From the NCBI GenBank assembly GCA_017547165.1, contig JAFYQK010000005.1, forward strand, positions 1-64,000: 64,000 nt of DNA. Direction: 5' to 3'. This DNA comes from Bacteroidaceae bacterium (GTDB lineage Bacteria > Bacteroidota > Bacteroidia > Bacteroidales > Bacteroidaceae). The notes below the pieces were generated by a model, which saw only the letters and a program-made list of their open reading frames with translations, was not told the origin of the DNA and ran no database searches. The translations under genes and the position numbers were made by a program. Positions 51,274-59,981 of the stretch are shown here, one piece after another; the first letter of the stretch is position 1, and each line of letters opens with the position of its first letter.

Positions 51274-51993
51274 ATGAAAAAAATTATTTTCATCTCAATT
51301 GTATTACTGATGAGTACCATCTCAGGCATGGCTCAGTTGAAATGCAGTTTGTACAAACAAACTAGTTATAAAACCCCAGAAGGTAAGTGTATAGCATGCA
51401 CCAACGACACCTATCTGATGATTAAAGAAGGAAAAACATATGAGATACAAACATATAAAGTAGAGGGGGTAAGCAGAGTTTATGCAATAGAAAAGGATAT
51501 GAAGAATATCCAAGCCAACGGCAAAGAAATCAACTACACCTGGACATATGATCCAAGCGGATATCCCGGTGGGCAAAACACCATAAAAATAACCAATGTT
51601 TATATTCCCGCAAAAAAAGTTATGTCCCGGGAGATGAAGACATTCCTGTCACTCATTAAAAAAATCAGCAATAAGACTTCAAAGAAAAACAAACTCTTTG
51701 GCGTTTGGCAAGAGAATGACAATTCTGCCTCTCTCTATTATAAATCATATAACAAAAAAGTGCGCACCACAGTACGTATCGCCAAGGTGAATAATAACAA
51801 TTCCATCCTCTTCACCATGGAAGATGTAGAATACACAAAGGAAGGCAACACAAAGGAAGGAGGCAACCCTTGCACCATCAAATGGCAAGACAATAACACA
51901 CACATTCTCTCCTATGTATACAACGGCTATACAAATTCAGAAAAATGGAGTCGCACCTCCCTACCAAGTTATGTAACAGAGATTTTCAAATAA
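51274..51993 (+). CDS. Secreted hypothetical protein
   Basis: A 239-residue protein with a signal peptide (MKKIIFISIVLLMSTISGMA, cut before QLKCSLY). I do not recognise a family. The body is rich in Lys, Thr and Asn with alternating strand-like segments (YEIQTYKVEGVSRVY; ITNVYIPAKKVMS), which suggests a soluble beta-rich periplasmic or extracellular protein. ATG at 51274 is chosen because the upstream in-frame region runs through the tRNA terminator. It is a single gene with its own terminator (52035-52078). Confidence 0.65.
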   Translation: MKKIIFISIVLLMSTISGMAQLKCSLYKQTSYKTPEGKCIACTNDTYLMIKEGKTYEIQTYKVEGVSRVYAIEKDMKNIQANGKEINYTWTYDPSGYPGGQNTIKITNVYIPAKKVMSREMKTFLSLIKKISNKTSKKNKLFGVWQENDNSASLYYKSYNKKVRTTVRIAKVNNNNSILFTMEDVEYTKEGNTKEGGNPCTIKWQDNNTHILSYVYNGYTNSEKWSRTSLPSYVTEIFK

Positions 51994-52034
51994 GAGTACT
52001 TTTACATATTATTTAACCGAAACTTTTCATAAGC

Positions 52035-52078
52035 AGACGAGGCAAGTTGTTAAGAGGCAACAACCTCGTCTTTTTTTC
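52035..52078 (+). terminator. Terminator after the secreted protein gene
   Basis: AGACGAGG (52035-52042) pairs with CCTCGTCT (52064-52071), with inner pairing of GTTGTT and AACAAC, followed by a T-run. Bases 52079-52340 contain no gene that I can identify. Confidence 0.75.
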
Positions 52079-52341
52079 TTCAAATACCCATTTCTCATTT
52101 ATTAAATGACATAAAATAATAAGTTGCATATCAGTTTTAGATTGTATTTTAGATCGTTTTTCCTTATGAAAAAGGAGCATAGGGACCTATATAGAAAAAG
52201 TGCCGAAAAGACATTCTAACTTATAAAAACATATTTCTTTAAAACGGAGCAAGTTATTTTTTGATTGTCACAAAACTCCGTGACATAGTTGAAACAAACA
52301 GAATTTAGTGTGTTCTTTTTAACAAAATTAAATACTGATAA

Positions 52342-52373
52342 TTTGCCCAAGCAAGAAGCTTTCACTAAATTTG
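52342..52373 (+). promoter_or_regulatory. Promoter of the lplA-gcv locus
   Basis: TTTG (52342-52345), a 20-base spacer and TAAATTTG (52366-52373) match the consensus. Transcription would start near 52380, so the in-frame ATG at 52374 is too early and ATG at 52401 is the likely lplA start. Confidence 0.75.
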
Positions 52374-52400
52374 ATGCACGAAAAGGCACAAAATAGCATG

Positions 52401-53417
52401 AAAAATCCACTCTTCCCTGCCACTTTTGTCGCTCTTCCTCAGGGTTATGAGGAGGAAAGGGCACCTTTTTATCTGGCGACGGAAGAGTATTTGGCAATGC
52501 ATTTCCCAGAAAGCAACTATCTGTTCACCTGGCAACTGTCGCCCACCGTGGTGATGGGCAGACATCAGGATGCGCAATTGGAAATCGACCAGAACTTCTG
52601 CCGCACCGAGGGAATCGACATCATCCGAAGGAAAAGCGGAGGAGGTAGCGTATATGCCGACAAGGGCAATATCATGACCAGCCTCATCACCGGAGAAGGC
52701 AGCGTGGAGCAACTTTTCAAGGAATATGCCCAAGGTATGGCGTTGTGCCTCAATGCTCTGGGTGCAAAGGTGGAGGTTTCGGGACGGAATGACATAGTAC
52801 TCGCTGGTGGAGGAAAGATATGCGGAAATGCCTTCTATCATCTTGCCAACCGCAAAATAGTACATGGCACTATGCTCTACGACACCGACACCCGACTGAT
52901 GAGCGGTGCACTTACCCCCGAACGTGCCAAACTGCTTTCCAAGGGTGTAAAGAGCGTGCAAAGCAGAGTGTCGTTGCTGAAGGACACACTGACCGGCATT
53001 GGCATTGAAGAACTTCGTCATCACATACGCACATATCTCACAGACAACACTCTCGTCCTCAACGAGACAGATATCCGTGCCATCAGAGAAATAGAGGCAA
53101 CATACTACGATGAGCAGTTCCTCCGCGGCAAGTCCACTTGCCACACCTCTGCCCATATGTGCCAAGCAAGGATAGAGGGATGCGGCACACTGACATTAAG
53201 ATTCGAACTGGAAGGTGGCACGATAAAACAGGTGATGCTCAATGGCGACTACTTCGAACTGGGCGATGCTCGTGCCATGTTCAACAATGCCCTTGCAGGC
53301 TGCCCGTTCACTAAAGAAGCCCTGAGAAGGCATGCCGCAGAGCACACCCCCAACGAATCCATCAGAGGACTGGGGACGGCAGAACTCTGCTCGCTATTGG
53401 AAAAACTTTTTGAATAA
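52401..53417 (+). CDS. lplA: Lipoate-protein ligase A
   Basis: A 338-residue ligase that attaches lipoate to lipoyl domains such as GcvH. The LplA/LipB fold shows TWQLSPTVVMGRHQDAQ, the lipoyl-AMP loop RRKSGGGSVYADKGN and the catalytic Lys in AGGGKICGNAF. The C-terminal accessory domain follows (about 240-338). It opens the glycine cleavage locus, 29 bases before gcvT, which supports GcvH as its main substrate. Confidence 0.92.
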   Translation, partial: KNPLFPATFVALPQGYEEERAPFYLATEEYLAMHFPESNYLFTWQLSPTVVMGRHQDAQLEIDQNFCRTEGIDIIRRKSGGGSVYADKGNIMTSLITGEGSVEQLFKEYAQGMALCLNALGAKVEVSGRNDIVLAGGGKICGNAFYHLANRKIVHGTMLYDTDTRLMSGALTPERAKLLSKGVKSVQSRVSLLKDTLTGIGIEELRHHIRTYLTDNTLVLNETDIRAIREIEATYYDEQFLRGKSTCHTSAHMCQARIEGCGTLTLRFELEGGTIKQVMLNGDYFELGDARAMFNNALAGCPFTKEALRRHAAEHTPNESIRGLGTAELCSLLEKLFE

Positions 53418-53446
53418 ACAAACCTTAAATAAATACACACACTACT

Positions 53447-54535
53447 ATGACTGATAAAAGAACATGTCTTTACGACAAGCACATTGCTCTGGGTGCCAAG
53501 ATGGTGCCCTTTGGAGGTTTTGAGATGCCCATCCAGTACACCGACATCGTGGACGAACACAATGCCGTGCGCAAGGCATGCGGCGTGTTCGACGTGAGCC
53601 ACATGGGCGAAGTGCTGGTAAGCGGCGCGGAGGCAGAGAAGTTCGTGCAATACATCTTCACCAACGACATTGCCGGTGCTCCCATTGGCAAGATATACTA
53701 TGGTATGATGCTACACGAGAATGGTGGCACCGTAGACGATCTGCTTGTCTACAAGATGGCCGACGACAAGTTCTTCCTCGTTATCAATGCCGCCAACATC
53801 GACAAGGACTATGCCTGGATAGAGGCTCAGGCAAAGGCATTCAATGTGGAAACCGTTAACCAGAGCGACATCTACGGACAGATTGCCGTGCAGGGTCCCG
53901 ACTCTGAGAAGGTGGTGGCAGAATGCCTAGGACTGGCTTGTGAGGAACTTGCCTTCTACACTTTCAAGACCATCGACACAGAGGGCGAAATCCTTATAGT
54001 GAGCCGCACAGGCTATACCGGCGAGGATGGTTTTGAGATTTACGGTAGTCATGCCTACATACAGAATGCTTGGGACAAACTCATTGCCTATGGTGTGAAA
54101 CCTTGTGCCCTTGGATGCCGCGACACACTGAGATTCGAGGTTGGTCTGCCTCTCTATGGCGATGAACTGACCGACGAGATTACTCCCTTGGAGGCTGGTC
54201 TTGGCATGTTCGTAAAATTGGACAAGGAAAACTTCATAGGCAAGGAGGCTCTTGCCAAGCAGAAGGCTGAGGGACTGACACGCAAGATTGTGGGCATAGA
54301 ACTGGCAGGTCGTGCCATTCCACGCCACGGATATGATGTGGTGGTAGAGGACAAGGTGGTGGGTACCGTCACCACAGGTTACAACTCCATCTCCACAGGT
54401 AAGAGCGTGTGCATGGCTATGGTGGACATTGAGTACGCCAAGCTCGACACCCCTGTGCAAATCCGCATCCACAAGAAATTGCAGGATGGCGTAGTGTGCA
54501 AGAAGCGCTTCTACGAGAAGAATTACAAGAAGTAA
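53447..54535 (+). CDS. gcvT: GcvT, aminomethyltransferase of the glycine cleavage system
   Basis: A 362-residue tetrahydrofolate-dependent T-protein. GGFEMPIQYTDIVDEHNAVRKACGVFDVSHMGE (in parts), GYTGEDGFEIY and the conserved LRFEVGLPLYG with the C-terminal beta-barrel are present; catalytic Asp lies in the FDVSHMG region. It releases ammonia and methylene-THF from the H-protein-bound intermediate. A hairpin repeat and a dispersed element separate it from gcvH. Confidence 0.95.
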   Translation: MTDKRTCLYDKHIALGAKMVPFGGFEMPIQYTDIVDEHNAVRKACGVFDVSHMGEVLVSGAEAEKFVQYIFTNDIAGAPIGKIYYGMMLHENGGTVDDLLVYKMADDKFFLVINAANIDKDYAWIEAQAKAFNVETVNQSDIYGQIAVQGPDSEKVVAECLGLACEELAFYTFKTIDTEGEILIVSRTGYTGEDGFEIYGSHAYIQNAWDKLIAYGVKPCALGCRDTLRFEVGLPLYGDELTDEITPLEAGLGMFVKLDKENFIGKEALAKQKAEGLTRKIVGIELAGRAIPRHGYDVVVEDKVVGTVTTGYNSISTGKSVCMAMVDIEYAKLDTPVQIRIHKKLQDGVVCKKRFYEKNYKK

Positions 54536-54541
54536 TATCAT

Positions 54542-54584
54542 TATAAAGTCTCTAAAGTCTCTAAGGACCTTAAGGACTTTATGC
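54542..54584 (+). repeat. CTCTAAAGTCT hairpin after gcvT
   Basis: ATAAAGTC and GACTTTAT at the ends form an inverted pair, with AAGGACCTT inside, and eight A residues follow. The units resemble the CTAAAGACC tract at 7405-7450. It could act as an attenuator or RNA-stability element inside the gcv locus. Confidence 0.6.
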
Positions 54585-54634
54585 AAAAAAAAGAAAAAAA
54601 CAAATCATTAACCTACCCTATCCCTATACACTTT

Positions 54635-54748
54635 ACTCCCCTCCCCTGTGGCGAGCAAGGTCTTCAGAAGAAGCACCACATGTGCTTCTGTAGCTTGTGA
54701 GGGGAGAACTTCCCAGTTCGACGCGAGGACTGTGCAAGGGGGAGGGTT
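54635..54748 (-). repeat. CCCTCCCCCTT-type dispersed element, minus orientation
   Basis: Reverse complement of the block series seen at 3951-4066: CGACGCGAGGACTG, AAGGGGGAGGGT and ACTCCCCTCCCCTGTGGCGA. An inner hairpin (GAAGCACCACATGTGCTTC region, 54672-54690) is specific to this copy. It fills the gcvT-gcvH gap. Confidence 0.7.
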
Positions 54749-54763
54749 CAAACTAATATCATT

Positions 54764-55141
54764 ATGGCAAAAGTTATTGAAGGTCTCTACTACAGTGAGA
54801 GCCACGAGTATGTGAAAGTTGAAGGCGAGTACGGTTATGTTGGTATCACCGACTATGCTCAGGAGCAGTTGGGCAACGTGGTATATGTGGATATGCCCGA
54901 GGTGGACGACGAGGTAACAGCAGGCGAGGACTTCGGCGCCGTAGAGAGCGTGAAGGCAGCCAGCGACCTTATCTCTCCCGTTAGCGGTGTGGTTGTGGAA
55001 ATCAACGAGGACCTGGAAGACCAGCCCGAACTCATCAACCAGGATGCTTTCGGCACATGGATCATGAAGGTGAAACTCTCCGACCCCTCCGAGGTGGACA
55101 ACCTGCTCAGCGCTGCTGATTACGAGAACTGTTGCAAGTAA
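54764..55141 (+). CDS. gcvH: GcvH, lipoyl carrier of the glycine cleavage system
   Basis: A 125-residue lipoyl-domain protein. The lipoylated residue is Lys64 in GAVESVKAASDL. SHEYVKVEG and ITDYAQEQLGNVVYVDMPE are typical. It shuttles the aminomethyl group between GcvPA/PB, GcvT and Lpd. Confidence 0.97.
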   Translation: MAKVIEGLYYSESHEYVKVEGEYGYVGITDYAQEQLGNVVYVDMPEVDDEVTAGEDFGAVESVKAASDLISPVSGVVVEINEDLEDQPELINQDAFGTWIMKVKLSDPSEVDNLLSAADYENCCK

Positions 55142-55147
55142 TTATTG

Positions 55148-55287
55148 AACGGAAAAGTGAAAACGGAAAGCGGAAAACTGATTTGCGAAAAATTCTGTTA
55201 TTGAGAAAAAGTTTTCACCTTTGACTTGACGCCTAACGTCGACCTTTGGTCCAGTTCTCCGTTTTCACCTTTCCGTTTTCCGTTTTT
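55148..55287. repeat. GGAAAAC-type inverted element between gcvH and gcvPA
   Basis: Left arm 55148-55180 (CGGAAAAGTGAAAACGG and on) and right arm 55250-55287 (reverse complement of CGGAAAGGTGAAAACGG) face each other around a 70-base core that holds the palindrome-like TTGACGCCTAACGTCGAC. It fills nearly the whole gap. The same arms occur before lpd. Confidence 0.75.
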
Positions 55288-55295
55288 TAAAGCCT

Positions 55296-56645
55296 ATGAA
55301 ATACTTCCCACATACCGCCGATGACCTTCAGGAGATGCTGAAGGTTGTCGGCGTGAGTTCTTTAGAGGAACTATATTCCGAGATTCCCGAAGAACTTAAG
55401 TTCAACAAGGAACTTGCCTTGCCCTCTGCCATGTCGGAAATAGAGGTGAGAAGGGTTATAGGTGCTCTGGAGCAATCCAATGAGCAACTCATCTCCTTTG
55501 CCGGTGCTGGTGTCTATGACCACTACACACCCAGTGTGGTGCCATATATTGCATCGCGCTCGGAGTTCTCCACCTCGTACACTCCCTACCAGGCAGAGAT
55601 TTCGCAAGGTACATTGCAATACATCTTTGAATACCAGAGCATGATGGCCGACCTAACCGGTATGGACATCTCCAATGCTTCGATGTATGACGGTTCCACC
55701 GCTACCGCCGAGGCAATGATGATGTGTGTGGCTGCCGCCAAGAAGCGCAACCGTGTGCTCATCTCCGAGACATTCAACCCTGCCGTGATGCGAGTGGTGG
55801 AGACGTATGCCAAGTTCCATGGCGTGGACCTCGTTAAGGTTCCTGCCAAGGATGGTGTTACAGACATGTGTGCCATACAGACATTGCTCGAGGCCGACGA
55901 TGTGGCTGGAGTGCTGGTGGCACAGCCCAACTACTACGGCATCATTGAGGACTTCACCGGACTTGCCGACATGTGCCATGCCCACAAGGCTCTGCTGGCC
56001 ATCAACACTATGGCATCTGCCCTTGGTGTGCTGAAGTCGCCCGGTCAGTGGGGTGCCGACATCGCTTGTGGCGAGGCACAGAGTCTGGGCATACCCATGT
56101 GCTATGGTGGTCCCTACATCGGTTACCTCTGTACCACCAATGCCTTGGTGAGAAAGATGCCAGGCCGACTGGTTGGCGCTACCACCGATGCCGATGGCAA
56201 GCGTTGCTTCGTATTGACCATGCAGGCACGCGAACAGCACATCCGCCGCGAGAAGGCAACTTCCAACATCTGCACCGCCCAGGGCATCATGTGCCTGTAC
56301 GTGGCTTCATACCTTGCACTGATGGGTAAAAAAGGTCTGCGCGAGGTTAACGAGCAGTCCTATGGCGCCGCACACGAATTGCACAAACGTCTGCTTGCCC
56401 TACCCTGCTTCTCCGAGGCATACCCCGGCAAACCCTTCCTCAACGAGTTCACACTGAAATGCTCTCTGGACATCACCGCACTTCGAGACTATGCCTACAT
56501 TGAAAGTTTCATTGCTGGTGTGAAGGCCGAAGGAAAGGAAGACGAGATTATCTTTGCCGCCACCGAGCAGCGTTCACCTGAAGAAGTAGAGGCCCTGGTG
56601 GAAACCATAGCTGCCTTCTGCGAAGAGAATGGACTACAGTACTAA
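55296..56645 (+). CDS. gcvPA: GcvPA, glycine dehydrogenase subunit 1
   Basis: A 449-residue N-terminal half of the split P-protein. Start MKYFPHTADDLQEMLKVVGV and the family signatures FAGAGVYDHYTPSVV, SMYDGSTATAEA and GVLKSPGQWGADI are present. With GcvPB it decarboxylates glycine using PLP. GcvPB follows by 22 bases. Confidence 0.96.
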   Translation: MKYFPHTADDLQEMLKVVGVSSLEELYSEIPEELKFNKELALPSAMSEIEVRRVIGALEQSNEQLISFAGAGVYDHYTPSVVPYIASRSEFSTSYTPYQAEISQGTLQYIFEYQSMMADLTGMDISNASMYDGSTATAEAMMMCVAAAKKRNRVLISETFNPAVMRVVETYAKFHGVDLVKVPAKDGVTDMCAIQTLLEADDVAGVLVAQPNYYGIIEDFTGLADMCHAHKALLAINTMASALGVLKSPGQWGADIACGEAQSLGIPMCYGGPYIGYLCTTNALVRKMPGRLVGATTDADGKRCFVLTMQAREQHIRREKATSNICTAQGIMCLYVASYLALMGKKGLREVNEQSYGAAHELHKRLLALPCFSEAYPGKPFLNEFTLKCSLDITALRDYAYIESFIAGVKAEGKEDEIIFAATEQRSPEEVEALVETIAAFCEENGLQY

Positions 56646-56667
56646 CCAATAAAATATCCGAAACATT

Positions 56668-58149
56668 ATGAACAACACATATTACGGAAAACTCATATTC
56701 GAACTTTCCACCCCCGGATGTATTGGTTATTCTCTGCCCGAGAACCAGTGGAGCGGTCACACATTGGAGGACCTTCCTGCAAGCCTTCTCCGCGAGGGTG
56801 ATACGATATTGCCCGAGGTGGACGAACTTACCGCCGTGCGCCATTATACCAATATGTCCAACAACAACTTCGGCGTGGACACTGGTTTCTATCCTCTGGG
56901 TAGCTGTACCATGAAGTACAACCCCAAGATCAACGAGGAAATGGCAGCCCTGCCAGGTTTCACGACCTTGCATCCCCACCAGCCAGAGTACACCACACAG
57001 GGTGCATTGGAACTGTATTATAACGTACAGAAATCACTCTCCGAGATAGCCGGTCTTCACGAGTTCACCCTGAATCCCTTTGCCGGTGCTCATGGAGAAT
57101 TGACCGGTCTGATGGTAATCCGCACCTATCACGAGAAGCGTGGCGACCTGAAGCGTACAAAGATTATCGTTCCCGACTCTGCCCATGGCACTAATCCAGC
57201 TTCGGCTGCGGTGTGCGGTTTGCAGATTGTGGAGGTGAAGAGTACTGCCGATGGTACGGTGGATGTTGAGGACCTGAAACCATTGCTTGGCGATGATATT
57301 GCCGGCATGATGATGACCAACCCCAACACCCTGGGTATCTTCGAAACCAAGATTCCAGAGATAGCACGACTGGTGCACGAATGTGGCGGTCTGATGTACT
57401 ACGACGGAGCCAACCTCAACCCCATGCTCGGCGTGTGCCGTCCTGGCGACATGGGCTTCGATGTCATGCACATCAATCTGCACAAGACCTTCTCCACACC
57501 TCATGGCGGTGGAGGTCCTGGAAGCGGTCCTGTTGGCGTGAGAAAAGGATTGGAGGACTATCTGCCCAACCCACAGGTTAAACTTCAGGAGGATGGTGAC
57601 TTCACCCTGGTAAACAACCCCGAATCGCTGGGTAGCGTCAGCGCCTTCCTTGGCAACTATGGCATCGTCATCCGTGCCTATGCCTATCTGTTGTCTCTTG
57701 GCAAGGAGTATGTTCCCATGGCAGGCAAACTCTCCGTACTGAATGCCAACTACATCAAGGAGCATCTGAAGGAATACTACAAACTGCCCATTGATGTGCT
57801 CTGCAAGCATGAGTTTGTATTCGACGGTCTGCGCGAGGAATATGGTGGCGACCATCACGACCCAGGGCATGTCACCACACTTGATGTGGCAAAGCGTCTG
57901 CTCGACTATGGTTATCATGCACCAACCATCTACTTCCCCCTGCTCTTCCACGAGGCTATGATGATAGAGCCCACGGAGACAGAGAGCAAGAGGACATTGG
58001 ATGAGTTCATCGACGTGATGAAGAAGATAGCCATCGAGGCTCGCGACCAGCGCGAACTTCTGAAGACTGCCCCACACCACACTCCAGTAAGAAGACTGGA
58101 CGATGTCAAGGCGGTGAAGGAACCGAAGTTTACGTACAAAACTTTATAA
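56668..58149 (+). CDS. gcvPB: GcvPB, glycine dehydrogenase subunit 2
   Basis: A 493-residue PLP-bearing half of the split P-protein. The Schiff-base Lys273 is in HINLHKTFSTPHGGGG. SCTMKYNPKINEEMAALPGF and AGAHGELTGLMVI are typical. Length is normal. A GGAAAAC-type element begins directly at its stop codon. Confidence 0.96.
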   Translation: MNNTYYGKLIFELSTPGCIGYSLPENQWSGHTLEDLPASLLREGDTILPEVDELTAVRHYTNMSNNNFGVDTGFYPLGSCTMKYNPKINEEMAALPGFTTLHPHQPEYTTQGALELYYNVQKSLSEIAGLHEFTLNPFAGAHGELTGLMVIRTYHEKRGDLKRTKIIVPDSAHGTNPASAAVCGLQIVEVKSTADGTVDVEDLKPLLGDDIAGMMMTNPNTLGIFETKIPEIARLVHECGGLMYYDGANLNPMLGVCRPGDMGFDVMHINLHKTFSTPHGGGGPGSGPVGVRKGLEDYLPNPQVKLQEDGDFTLVNNPESLGSVSAFLGNYGIVIRAYAYLLSLGKEYVPMAGKLSVLNANYIKEHLKEYYKLPIDVLCKHEFVFDGLREEYGGDHHDPGHVTTLDVAKRLLDYGYHAPTIYFPLLFHEAMMIEPTETESKRTLDEFIDVMKKIAIEARDQRELLKTAPHHTPVRRLDDVKAVKEPKFTYKTL

Positions 58150-58274
58150 AACGGAAAGGTGAAAACGGAAAACGGGAAACTCAAAGTAATCCAAGTATTC
58201 TGAGCATATGAATATTCTGAGCGCTCCCAGTTAAAGAGCAGTTTTCCGTTTTCACATTTCACTTTTCCGTTCGT
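58150..58274. repeat. GGAAAAC-type inverted element between gcvPB and lpd
   Basis: Left arm 58150-58180 (CGGAAAGGTGAAAACGG) and right arm 58239-58274 (reverse complement of CGGAAAAGTGAAATGTG and following) flank a 58-base core with two TATTCTGAGC copies (58196 and 58213). It ends eight bases before the lpd start codon. Confidence 0.75.
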
Positions 58275-58281
58275 TAAAACT

Positions 58282-59622
58282 ATGACACATCAACTCATAA
58301 TCATTGGTGCCGGCCCCGGAGGTTACGAGGTCGGCGTCAAAGCCGCCAAGGCCGGGTTGCAGGTATTGGTGGTCGAGGCACGCAAGGTTGGTGGCACCTG
58401 CCTGAACGAAGGTTGCATTCCCACAAAATGCCTTTGCAAGAACGCATCCTTGTTGCAAGAACTAAAGGAGAGCAGCGCATTCGGAATAGAAGCAGGAGAG
58501 GTACATTTCGACATCTCCAAAGCCATAGCACGCAAGGATGGTATCGTGGAGCAACTGGCCAATGGCATTGCCACACTGATGAAGACACCAGGCATTACCT
58601 TCGTACAAGGCAAGGCACAGTTCGTAGACCAACATACCATCGAGGTGGAAGGCACACAATACTCTGCCCCCAACATCATCATTGCCACAGGTTCGGTAAC
58701 CAAGTTCCTTCCCATCGAAGGAGCACACTCCGAGGGAGTGGTGACATCCACCGAGATGCTCAACCTCACCCAAGTGCCCCAGCGCCTGTGCATCATAGGT
58801 GGCGGTGTGATAGGACTGGAGTTCGCCAGCATCTTCAATGCCTTTGGCAGTAAGGTTACGGTAATTGAATATTGCAAGGAGATACTCCCTGCCTTCGACC
58901 GCGACATAGCCAAGCGTCTGCGCACCTCGCTAAAGAAACAGGGTATCAACTTCAAGACCGGTTGTGCCGTTAGTGCCATCAAGTCCGAGGCTGATGGCAA
59001 GGTGGTGGAATACATCGAGAAGGATGCCACGAAGCAAGAAGCTGCCGACCTTGTGCTAATGGCCGTAGGCCGCGCCGCCAACCTCGCTTCGCTCAACCTT
59101 GACGACATTGGCATTGCCTACACCCCCAAGGGCATCACCGTGAACGAGAATATGCAAACCTCCCTGCCCCACATCTATGCCGTGGGCGACATCAACGGTC
59201 TGTGCCAATTGGCTCATGCCGCCACATTCCAGTCATACCGTGCACTGAACCATATCCTTGGCAAGGAGGACAACATAGACTTCAACATCATCCCTGCCGC
59301 GGTGTTCACCACACCCGAGGTTGCCACGGTGGGTCTGTCCGAAGAAGCCGCCGAGGCACAGGGCATAGCCTACTCCACCCACAAGGCCTTCTACCGTGCC
59401 AATGGCAAAGCCCTGGCAATGGGTGCCGACGAGGGTTTGGCAAAGTTCCTCACCGATGCAGATGGCAAGATAATAGGTTGCCACATCCTTGGCGAGCATG
59501 CCGCCGACCTCATCCATGAGGCAGCCACACTGATGAAGAACGGTGCCACCTTGCACCAACTCGAGGACTGCATCCATGCCCACCCATCACTGAGCGAAAT
59601 ACTGCTCAGTGCGGCAGAGTGA
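58282..59622 (+). CDS. lpd: Dihydrolipoyl dehydrogenase (L-protein)
   Basis: A 446-residue FAD enzyme that reoxidises lipoyl groups with NAD. FAD site IIGAGPGGYEVGVKAAKAG, redox pair Cys40/Cys45 in GGTCLNEGCIPTKC, NAD site GGGVIGLEFAS, second FAD site YAVGDINGLCQLAHAA, and the catalytic His in HAHPSLSE are all present. It closes the glycine cleavage locus and very likely serves it. Confidence 0.95.
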   Translation: MTHQLIIIGAGPGGYEVGVKAAKAGLQVLVVEARKVGGTCLNEGCIPTKCLCKNASLLQELKESSAFGIEAGEVHFDISKAIARKDGIVEQLANGIATLMKTPGITFVQGKAQFVDQHTIEVEGTQYSAPNIIIATGSVTKFLPIEGAHSEGVVTSTEMLNLTQVPQRLCIIGGGVIGLEFASIFNAFGSKVTVIEYCKEILPAFDRDIAKRLRTSLKKQGINFKTGCAVSAIKSEADGKVVEYIEKDATKQEAADLVLMAVGRAANLASLNLDDIGIAYTPKGITVNENMQTSLPHIYAVGDINGLCQLAHAATFQSYRALNHILGKEDNIDFNIIPAAVFTTPEVATVGLSEEAAEAQGIAYSTHKAFYRANGKALAMGADEGLAKFLTDADGKIIGCHILGEHAADLIHEAATLMKNGATLHQLEDCIHAHPSLSEILLSAAE

Positions 59623-59693
59623 GGAACTATGACAGATAAAAAGTCAGTAGAATGAACAAAAACATCCCTCTTGATTAAAGCATAATTACAAAC

Positions 59694-59728
59694 AAGGTCG
59701 GGCTCCAACAAAATGTTGTCCCGACCTT
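59694..59728 (+). terminator. Hairpin after lpd
   Basis: A perfect 9-bp stem AAGGTCGGG with CCCGACCTT and inner pairing of CAACA with TGTTG. The T-run is weak, so it may be a terminator or processing hairpin. Confidence 0.5.
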
Positions 59729-59856
59729 TACTCCCCCCGCCCACACCTTCCACATAGAGAAAGTATGCACGCATTAGAATTGCGCGACATCATCTCGCAC
59801 TAAACACCATTACATAAACCGCTAACAATCAACATTCTGCATTTACACCATTTTGC

Positions 59857-59913
59857 ATTACAATGTAAAAGGTTTTATATTACAATGTAAATGAGTTTAC
59901 ATCACGATGTAAA
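59857..59913 (+). repeat. 22-base tandem array (ATTACAATGTAAA units)
   Basis: ATTACAATGTAAA starts at 59857 and 59879, and the variant ATCACGATGTAAA at 59901, an exact 22-base period. Each unit is a near palindrome (TTACA/TGTAA); TTTACATCACGATGTAAA (59896-59913) is an inverted pair TTTACA-N6-TGTAAA. It lies in the gap after lpd and 69 bases before the secreted-protein gene at 59982. Confidence 0.7.
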
Positions 59914-59981
59914 AACTAAGAGGGCTGTATGAAACTAAAAAAGGCAGACGAAGCCAAGACCCTTTTATTCAAGAGAAAAAC

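Noticed and set aside
51994-52400. Glycine riboswitch ahead of the glycine cleavage locus
   Set aside because: I could not find the paired glycine aptamer motifs. The gap holds a terminator of the previous gene, unassigned sequence and a standard promoter.
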